A DNA stretch of 64,000 nucleotides, taken from contig NZ_CP023699.1 in assembly GCF_008704495.1 (NCBI RefSeq), forward strand, positions 6,944,001-7,008,000. Reading direction: 5' to 3'. Below the pieces are notes generated by a model. It ran no database searches. It had not been told where the DNA came from and saw only the letters and a program-made list of their open reading frames with translations. Source of the stretch: Streptomyces kanamyceticus (lineage in GTDB: Bacteria; Actinomycetota; Actinomycetes; Streptomycetales; Streptomycetaceae). The position numbers were made by a program, and so were the translations under genes. Positions 1 through 5,773 of this stretch are shown here, piece after piece (position 1 is the first letter of the stretch; every line of letters starts with the position of its first letter).

Positions 1-1
1 C

Positions 2-583
2 GCCCGCTCCGGGATGGAGTCCGTCAGCCTGCGCGACGTCGCCGCGGAGGCGCGGGTCTCGATGGGCGCGGTCCAGCGCTGCTTCCGCACCAAGGACGAG
101 ATGCTGCTCTTCGCCCTGGAGGACATCTCGCAGCGCGTCGCCGACCGGGCGAAGGCCCGCATCGAGGCATCGGACACGCCGCAGTCGGCCGCGACCTTGC
201 TGGACCGCACGCTCTCCGCGCTGGCCCTGGTAGAGACGGAGGACAGGACGGAGGCCCAGGTCTGGGTCGCCTTCGTGGCCCACGCCACGGTGAGCAAGGA
301 CCTGGCGACCGTCCTGCGCGACACCTACGCCAAGCTGCACGACCTCCTGGTCTGGCTGCTCGACTACGGCAGATCCACCGGCGAATTCCACACGGAGGTG
401 AACGCCACCGCGGAGGCCCACACCCTGCTGGCCCTGACGGACGGCCTCACCGCGCAGGTGCTGGTGGGGCATGTGACGCCGGGTGATGCGAGGGGGGTCT
501 TGCGGGCCTGCGCGGAGGGGCTGAGGGCGCCCCGCCAGGGACGCGGGGAACGGCGCGATCAGCCAGGACCGACCCGCGGGTAG
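2..583 (+). CDS. TetR-family regulator, 5' truncated by window edge
   Basis: The reading frame is already open at base 2. The first residues (ARSGMESVSLRDVAAEARVS) fit the middle of a TetR helix-turn-helix, so the true start lies upstream of the window and the ATG at 14 is internal. The recognition helix is AEARVSMGAVQRCFRTKDEML, followed by an all-helical ligand domain. The ligand and target are unknown. The last 20 or so residues (APRQGRGERRDQPGPTRG) are encoded by a copy of the GC-rich intergenic repeat that continues downstream, so the original stop codon has probably been displaced. No target gene can be assigned, although the LysE-type exporter downstream is a candidate. Confidence 0.85.
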   Translation, partial: ARSGMESVSLRDVAAEARVSMGAVQRCFRTKDEMLLFALEDISQRVADRAKARIEASDTPQSAATLLDRTLSALALVETEDRTEAQVWVAFVAHATVSKDLATVLRDTYAKLHDLLVWLLDYGRSTGEFHTEVNATAEAHTLLALTDGLTAQVLVGHVTPGDARGVLRACAEGLRAPRQGRGERRDQPGPTRG

Positions 584-915
584 ATCGTGGGCCCCTTTAG
601 GGGCGCGGGGAACTGCGCGATAGGCCACGGACGGCTTGCGGGGAACGGTGGGACCGGCCGCGAGGTAGGGGGCGCGGGGAACGGTGCGATCGGCCACGAG
701 TGGCCCGCGGGTAGATCGTGGGTGTGCGGCGGGGTTGTTTTAGGGGCGCGGGGAACTGCGCGACGGGCCACGTTCGGCCTGTGGGGAACGGTGGGGCTGG
801 CCGCGGGGTAGAGGGGGCGCGGGGAACTGCGCGACGGGCCACGCACGGCCTGCGGGGACGGGGCGACCGGCCACGAGGCAAGGGCGCGAGGAACGGCGCG
901 ACCAGCCACGACCGG
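536..915 (+). repeat. Array of GC-rich intergenic repeats
   Basis: About five full units around the core GGGGCGCGGGGAACTGCGCG begin near 597, 668, 741, 813 and 880, with a first degraded copy near 539. They alternate with shorter variants (GCGGGGAACGGTGGGACCGG-like, near 635, 778 and 849), giving a dimer period of roughly 70-75 bp. The units can fold into GC hairpins. Related single copies occur at 8257, 16880, 35275 and 45808 in this window. No convincing gene is seen between 584 and 968; open frames here change with every repeat unit. Confidence 0.8.
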
Positions 916-968
916 CCCGCGGATAAACCGGTTGCGGCAGCGGATCCGTTCCCGAGAGGCTCGCCCAC

Positions 969-1091
969 ATGACCACGCCCCCGGCCCCCGCCACCCCACC
1001 GCTGACACCCTCCGCCACCGACGCCCACCCGTCGGCACGGGGCCAGCAGCAGACGGGCCGACGCCGGAGGCCGATCCCCGCGCACCCGTGA
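969..1091 (+). CDS. Possible 40-codon leader ORF before the LysE-type gene
   Basis: An ATG at 969 follows a GAGAGG at 954-959 with good spacing and opens a 40-residue Pro/Thr/Arg-rich frame. Its TGA overlaps the GTG start at 1088 (GTGA overlap). It could be a translated leader coupled to the exporter, or the true N-terminus separated from the domain by a frameshift. The peptide resembles nothing I recognise. Without conservation data it is weak. Confidence 0.25.
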   Translation: MTTPPAPATPPLTPSATDAHPSARGQQQTGRRRRPIPAHP

Positions 1092-1723
1092 GCGCGGTCC
1101 TGGTCGCGGGACTCCTCGCCGGTTACGGCATCGCCATGCCGGTCGGCGGTGTCGCGACCTACCTCGTCGCGCTCACGGCCCGCACGTCCCTGCGGACCGG
1201 CGCCTGCGCCGCGCTCGGCGTCGCGACCGCCGACGGGCTCTACGCCCTGGTCGCCGCGGTCGGCGGCACCCGGCTCACCCACCTCCTGGCACCGCTGATG
1301 ACCCCGCTGCGCTGGGCATCGGCCCTGGTCCTCCTCGCACTCGCGGCGCGCGGTGCGATCACGGTGGTCCGCCAGTACCGGGGGCGCACCGGCGCCGCTG
1401 CCGCCACAACAGGAACCCCCGTCAGCCCCGCCCGCGCCTACGCCGCCCTCCTCGGCATCACGCTCCTGAACCCCGCCACGGTCGTCTACTTCGCCGCACT
1501 CGTCCTCGGCAGCCCGGCCACCACGTCGCTGACGGAACCGGAACAGGCACTGTTCGCGCTGGCCGCGTTCGCCGCGTCGGCGAGCTGGCAGCTGCTCCTC
1601 GCGGGCGGCGGCGCCCTCCTCGGCCGTGCGCTCACGGGCGGCAGGGGCCGTCTGCTCACGGGGCTCGCGTCGAGCGCGCTGATCGCGGGCCTCGCGGGGC
1701 ATTTGCTGATGTCGGCGGGGTGA
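1088..1723 (+). CDS. LysE/RhtB-family amino-acid exporter
   Basis: Integral membrane protein of about 211 residues. It starts at once with a hydrophobic helix (SAVLVAGLLAGYGIAMPVGG) and shows about six membrane segments. The family signature is present as MPVGGVATYLV in helix 1 and LLNPATVVYFAALVLG in the second half, where LysE proteins have an NP motif. The substrate is unknown; the family exports amino acids or small metabolites. The frame is open upstream to 932, but that part is low-complexity repeat-derived sequence, so GTG 1088 is preferred. An upstream mini-ORF overlaps this start. Confidence 0.8.
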   Translation: MSAVLVAGLLAGYGIAMPVGGVATYLVALTARTSLRTGACAALGVATADGLYALVAAVGGTRLTHLLAPLMTPLRWASALVLLALAARGAITVVRQYRGRTGAAAATTGTPVSPARAYAALLGITLLNPATVVYFAALVLGSPATTSLTEPEQALFALAAFAASASWQLLLAGGGALLGRALTGGRGRLLTGLASSALIAGLAGHLLMSAG

Positions 1724-1766
1724 GACGAGGCGAGGCGGGGTGCGCCGGGGTGCACCGGGACGCCGG

Positions 1767-3710
1767 TCACCCCAACTCGGCACCCCCCGAAGTCAGTTCG
1801 GCGATGACATGCCGCGCCGTGCCGGCCATCCACGGATTCGTCTCCCGGTAGTACGAGAGTTCGTTGACGGCGATCGTCAGGGCCCAGCCGCGCCCCCGCT
1901 CCCACATGGCGTCGTCCGTGGCGGGGCCGAGCGCGGCGCGGAAGGACCGCCGTGCCGCGCCGTCCATCAGGTACCACGCGGCGATCAGGTCGACCGCGGG
2001 GTCCGCCGTGCCCATGCACTCGAAGTCGATGACGGCGCTGAGGCGCCCCCCTTCGACCAGGACGTTCCCCGGCTGGAGGTCCCCGTGCACCCAGACGCCG
2101 GGACCCCGCCAGGGCGCGGCACGCAGCGCGGCGTCCCACACGGCGGTGAGGGCGTCGGTGTCGACGCCGTCGGAGTCGACGACCCCGCGCAGCCCGGCGA
2201 TCACCGCACGCGTGTCGGCGTCGCGCGACGCCAGCGGGTCGCCGCGGTAGGAGGCGGGCGCACCGGCCGTGTCGACCCCGCGCAGGGCGGTGAGGGACGC
2301 GGCCATGTCCTTCCCGAACAGGGCGGGTTCGGCGAGCGGCCGCCCCGCGACGGGCGTCTCGCCGTCGAGCCATCGGAAGACGGACCACGGGTACGGGTAG
2401 CCCTCACCCGGTTCACCCGGTTCACCCGGTTCACCCGGTTCGACCATGGCGAGCGGCGCGGGTACGGGAACCGGAAGCACCTCCGAGAGCCTGCGCAGCC
2501 ACTCGTGCTCCCGCCGCGCGCTCTCGTCGTCCCCCGCCCGGCGCGGCAGCCGCACCACCATGTCCGTGCCGAGCCGGTACATGGCGTTGGACGTCCCCGA
2601 GGCCCCCGCGAGCCGCACGGGAAGCCCGGCCCATGCCGGGAACCGGGCGGCGACCAGGCGGCGTACGAGATCTTCGTCGATGTCGGGTTCGTCGGCGTGC
2701 GTCGTGGGCGTGGTGGACATGGATGACCTTCTCGTCTGGGGGCCGGGGTTTGTCTGCGGGAGGGGGCGGCGGCCGACCGGGCAGGCCGCCCGCAGCGCCT
2801 GGAGGAACGGTGCCACGGCGGGCGGCGCCGAGTGCCCCCGAGGCGTGGCCGCGTACACCGCGCGGGCCGGGGCGCCCTCGTCGCGGAGCGGGACCAGGGC
2901 GATGTCCTGCCGTACCGACTCGGCGGCGAGCGCGGGGATCAGCGTCACCCCGAGCCCCGCGGCGACGTACCCCTGCTTCGCGGTCCACTCCGCGACGACG
3001 TGGGCGACGCGCGGGCGCAGTCCGTGGCGCACCGCCGCCTCCAGGAGGGTCCCCTCGATCCGGGGGCTGCCGGATATCCACTCCTCGTCGGCGAGTTGGG
3101 GAAACCGCACCTCGGGCAGCGCGGCCAGCGGATGACAGGACGGCAGCGCGACGTACAGCGGTTCGTCGAGGAGGTGGTGCAGCTCGTACGCGTCGGCGGG
3201 CAGCGCGCCGCCCGTCGTCGACACCACGGCGAGGTCGAGCCCGCCGTCCGCGACGCGGGCGAGGAGCGCGGGTGTCAGGCCCTCCTCGCGGACGAGGGTC
3301 ACGCCGGGACGCGTGGCGCGGAACCGCGCGATGGCCCGGGGGACGAGCCCCGCGTCCGCCGTCGCGAACGCGCCGACCCTGAGCAGACCGCCCGCCGCGT
3401 CCCGCAGCGCCGTCAACTCCCGCCCCAGCGACGTCAGTCGGGCCATGACGTCCGTCGCGTGCGGCAGCAGCGCGCGCCCGTGCGCGGTGGGGCGGACGCC
3501 GCGCGGCAGCCGGTCGAAGAGGGGCGCGCCGCCCAGCGCCGCCTCCAGCGCGGCGATCTGCCGCGAGACGGCGGACTGGGTCAGGGCGAGCTCGCGCGCC
3601 GCCACGGTGAACGACCCGTGCCGCGCCACGTCGAGGAAGGTCCTGAGCCAGACGGTGGAGAGGTCGGGGGGAGCGGTGTCCGCCGGGCGTGCGGCATGCG
3701 GGTTCGGCAT
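1767..3710 (-). CDS. LysR regulator fused in frame to an APH-type phosphotransferase
   Basis: One uninterrupted 647-residue frame. Residues 1-315 are a complete LysR regulator: winged HTH FLDVARHGSFTVAARELALTQSAVSRQIAALE near 30-60, then the periplasmic-binding-like effector domain to ACPVGRRPLP. Residues 331-647 are a complete aminoglycoside-phosphotransferase-fold kinase with catalytic HGDLQPGNVLV and metal-binding IDFE. The junction PQTNPGPQTRRSS lacks a stop. The APH part begins with a plausible ATG at 2720 preceded by GAGAAGG on the minus strand, so it may also be made separately. A five-unit 9-bp repeat (2404-2447) encodes GEPGEPGEPGE in the kinase N-lobe. Normally these are two proteins of about 300 aa each. 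The LysR part is divergent from the dehydrogenase at 3769 and is its likely regulator. The kinase substrate is unknown. Confidence 0.85.
   Translation of the reverse strand: MPNPHAARPADTAPPDLSTVWLRTFLDVARHGSFTVAARELALTQSAVSRQIAALEAALGGAPLFDRLPRGVRPTAHGRALLPHATDVMARLTSLGRELTALRDAAGGLLRVGAFATADAGLVPRAIARFRATRPGVTLVREEGLTPALLARVADGGLDLAVVSTTGGALPADAYELHHLLDEPLYVALPSCHPLAALPEVRFPQLADEEWISGSPRIEGTLLEAAVRHGLRPRVAHVVAEWTAKQGYVAAGLGVTLIPALAAESVRQDIALVPLRDEGAPARAVYAATPRGHSAPPAVAPFLQALRAACPVGRRPLPQTNPGPQTRRSSMSTTPTTHADEPDIDEDLVRRLVAARFPAWAGLPVRLAGASGTSNAMYRLGTDMVVRLPRRAGDDESARREHEWLRRLSEVLPVPVPAPLAMVEPGEPGEPGEPGEGYPYPWSVFRWLDGETPVAGRPLAEPALFGKDMAASLTALRGVDTAGAPASYRGDPLASRDADTRAVIAGLRGVVDSDGVDTDALTAVWDAALRAAPWRGPGVWVHGDLQPGNVLVEGGRLSAVIDFECMGTADPAVDLIAAWYLMDGAARRSFRAALGPATDDAMWERGRGWALTIAVNELSYYRETNPWMAGTARHVIAELTSGGAELG
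2404..2447. repeat. 9-bp tandem microrepeat inside the APH domain
   Basis: About five head-to-tail units of TTCACCCGG (plus strand), read on the minus strand as repeated Gly-Glu-Pro. The 9-bp unit preserves frame, so copy number can vary without breaking the protein. It sits in the loop before the kinase glycine-rich region. Confidence 0.8.
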
Positions 3711-3732
3711 GGCTCACATGCTAAGGATTCGC

Positions 3733-3761
3733 TTGTCGCATTCCGGCGCCGGGCCTAGCGT
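3733..3761 (+). promoter_or_regulatory. Candidate leaderless promoter of the dehydrogenase gene
   Basis: TTGTCG (3733-3738), 17-bp spacer, TAGCGT (3756-3761), then 7 bp to the ATG at 3769. The transcript would begin at or next to the start codon. An inverted pair ATGC/GCAT (3718-3721 and 3738-3741) overlaps the -35 and could belong to the LysR operator. Only 58 bp separate the divergent genes. Confidence 0.5.
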
Positions 3762-3768
3762 CTCAGGC

Positions 3769-4587
3769 ATGGAAAAGATCGCATTCCTCGGGCTCGGCCA
3801 CATGGGTGAGCCGATGGCCCGCCAACTCCTGGCCGCGAAGCACGAGTTGACCGTCTGGAACCGCACCGCCGAGAAGGCCGACGCCCTCGTCGAGGCGGGC
3901 GCCACGCTCGCCGCGAGTCCCGCCGACGCCGTGCGCGAGGCCGACGTCGTCATCACGATGCTCGCGGACCCCGCCGCCGTACGCGCACTGGCCGACGCCG
4001 TCGTCCCCGCGCTGCGCCCCGGCGTGTACTGGGTGGAGATGTCGACCGTGGGCCCCGATGTCGTGGCGGAGCTCGGCGCGCTCGTCCCCGCCGGGGTCAC
4101 GCTGGTCGACGCCCCCGTGATGGGCAGCACGGACAAGGCCGCCGCCGGGCAGCTCGGCATCCTCGCGGGCGGTGACGCGGCCGGTGTCGAGCACGTGCTC
4201 GCCCACTTCGGCCCCGTCACCCGCACCGGCGCCCTCGGCTCCGGCGCCGCCCTCAAGCTCGTCGTCAACACCGCGGTCCTCGGCGGCGTGGCCCTGGTCG
4301 CCGAGGCCATGAAACTCGCCGACGCCCTTGGCCTCACGGAGGACACCGCGAAGGAGGCTCTCTCCAAGGGCCCGCTGGGCGGCGCCGTCGCGCGAGCCTT
4401 CGCGGACGGCGTGCACTTCGGCAGCGACCTCGCCGTCAAGGACGTCGCCCTGGCCACCGGATCCGCCGAACTCCCCATGATGGAGGCGGCCTTGGCGCAC
4501 TACGAGGCGGCGGCCGCCATCCCCTCGCTCGCCCACGAGGACGTCACCCGCGCCGTGGCGCACATCCGCGGCCACCACGCCCCGTGA
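3769..4587 (+). CDS. NAD(P)-dependent beta-hydroxyacid dehydrogenase family oxidoreductase
   Basis: Soluble 272-residue enzyme of the 6-phosphogluconate/3-hydroxyisobutyrate dehydrogenase family. Rossmann motif FLGLGHMGEPMA is at residues 5-16, substrate-binding segment DAPVMGSTDKAAAGQL near 115-130, and catalytic Lys in SGAALKLVVN near 163. The C-terminal helical domain is complete. The physiological substrate cannot be read from sequence; glyoxylate/succinic-semialdehyde-type or hydroxyisobutyrate reduction are possibilities. ATG 3769 is chosen because the conserved domain begins there and a leaderless promoter lies directly upstream. It is divergent from the LysR fusion, and its stop overlaps a possible upstream start of the RidA-like gene. 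Confidence 0.9.
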   Translation: MEKIAFLGLGHMGEPMARQLLAAKHELTVWNRTAEKADALVEAGATLAASPADAVREADVVITMLADPAAVRALADAVVPALRPGVYWVEMSTVGPDVVAELGALVPAGVTLVDAPVMGSTDKAAAGQLGILAGGDAAGVEHVLAHFGPVTRTGALGSGAALKLVVNTAVLGGVALVAEAMKLADALGLTEDTAKEALSKGPLGGAVARAFADGVHFGSDLAVKDVALATGSAELPMMEAALAHYEAAAAIPSLAHEDVTRAVAHIRGHHAP

Positions 4588-4619
4588 CCCCCCGTCGACC
4601 GCACCGGAGGAGCCGACCC

Positions 4620-5054
4620 GTGCTGATCACCCTCGACGACCCGGCCGGGGCGCCCCGCCCCCTCGGCCCCTACTCCCAGGTCGCCCGCGTCGAACTACCC
4701 GACGGGAGCGCCCTGTTGTACCTCTCGGGCCAGATAGCCGAGGGCGCCGACCTCGCCGCCCAGTCCCGCGGCATCTTCGAGACGCTTGCCGCCCTGCTCC
4801 GGGCCCACGGCGCCACCCTGGCCGACGTGATCAACATCCGCACGTTCCTGACCGACCTCGACGGACTGCCCCAATACGCCGCCGTACGCCGGGAGTTCCT
4901 CACCGGCACGCCGCCCACCAGCACCACCGTCGAGGTCCCCCGGCTCTTCCGGCCCGAGGCGCTAATCGAGGTCGACGTGGTGGCCGCCGTCGCCGGTCCC
5001 GGCCGTACCGCCGACGCCTCCGGTCCGCTCGCGGCTGCGGGGCTCGCCCAGTAG
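4620..5054 (+). CDS. RidA/YjgF/Rid-family protein
   Basis: About 144 residues covering a full Rid fold: LGPYSQVARV near the start, LYLSGQIAEGADLAAQSRGIFETLAALL, and the signature NIRTFLTDLDG, with ALIEVDVVAA at the end of the domain. The family deaminates reactive enamine/imine intermediates, but this subgroup is not assigned. Start GTG 4620 is supported by GGAGGAG at 4606-4612; an in-frame GTG at 4584 overlaps the dehydrogenase stop and has no such site. It is probably co-transcribed with the dehydrogenase. The last 93 bp overlap the convergent TetR gene. Confidence 0.85.
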   Translation: MLITLDDPAGAPRPLGPYSQVARVELPDGSALLYLSGQIAEGADLAAQSRGIFETLAALLRAHGATLADVINIRTFLTDLDGLPQYAAVRREFLTGTPPTSTTVEVPRLFRPEALIEVDVVAAVAGPGRTADASGPLAAAGLAQ

Positions 5055-5594
5055 CGCGAGGAAGTCCCTGAACGCCCCCGGCATGTCCACCGATTCGGGG
5101 TCGAGCAGCCACTGGTACTGCAGCCCGTCCATCACCGCCACCAGCAGCGGGGCGGCGGCCTCCGGGGTGAGCCCGCCGGGCAGCCGCTCCCCGTACTCGG
5201 CGCGCAGCACTTCGGCGAAGTTCTCGCGCACCGCCCCGTACCGCTTGGTGAAGAACTCCCGGGCCGGATGCCCGGCCGTGACGCTCTCGCCGAGCAGCGC
5301 GGAGAAGGTCTGCACGAGCCCCGCGCGCATCGTGTTGTACTCCACGAGCGAGCCGAGCAGATCGAGCCGCCACTGGCCGCGCGGCACCGCGTCCCACTGG
5401 TCACGGGCCTCCAGGACGGCGACCAGCAGGGCCTCCTTGGTCGGGAAGTAGTGCAGCAGGCCCTGCTGGGTGAGCCCGACCCGCTCGGCGACGGCCGCGA
5501 GGCTCGCGCCCCGGTAGCCGCGCTCGGCGATCACTTCCAGGGCGGCACGGAGGATCTCCGCGCGCCGTTCCTCGCTCCTGGCCCTCGCCGCCAT
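4962..5594 (-). CDS. TetR-family regulator next to beta-glucosidase
   Basis: 210-residue TetR protein. N-terminal HTH is RRAEILRAALEVIAERGYRGASLAAVAERVGLTQQGLLHYFPTKEALL, followed by a helical C-terminal domain resembling the TetR_C_6 type. ATG 5594 starts the conserved region; the frame upstream is low-complexity. It is divergent from the GH3 beta-glucosidase with 179 bp between starts, so local control of that gene is likely. The C-terminal tail (SRERTGGVGGTAGTGDGGHHVDLD) is read antisense to the RidA 3' end. Confidence 0.88.
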   Translation of the reverse strand: MAARARSEERRAEILRAALEVIAERGYRGASLAAVAERVGLTQQGLLHYFPTKEALLVAVLEARDQWDAVPRGQWRLDLLGSLVEYNTMRAGLVQTFSALLGESVTAGHPAREFFTKRYGAVRENFAEVLRAEYGERLPGGLTPEAAAPLLVAVMDGLQYQWLLDPESVDMPGAFRDFLALLGEPRSRERTGGVGGTAGTGDGGHHVDLD

Positions 5595-5668
5595 GGCCGG
5601 TACCCCTTCCCCGTGGTCCTCGTGATCCCCGTGATCCCCGTAATCCCGAGAGGACCGTACGACATCTA

Positions 5669-5687
5669 AAGATAACAGCAAGATAAC
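5669..5687. promoter_or_regulatory. Direct repeat AAGATAAC in the TetR/GH3 intergenic region
   Basis: AAGATAAC occurs at 5669-5676 and 5680-5687, 11 bp apart, one helical turn, inside an AT-rich patch (5661-5700) unusual for this genome. It is a candidate operator or promoter element for the divergent TetR and beta-glucosidase genes. Inference only. Confidence 0.35.
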
Positions 5688-5773
5688 GAAATCTACCGCT
5701 CTACAGGTAATCGATGCACGATGAGAGGGAACGGAACGGACTTCTACGGGGACTTCTACGAGGAGGCACCGCC

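Noticed and set aside
559..1085. Several overlapping frames in the repeat array, both strands
   Set aside because: Their residues are translations of the repeat unit in different frames (RSSPRPL and GRGERR-type motifs) and change with each unit.
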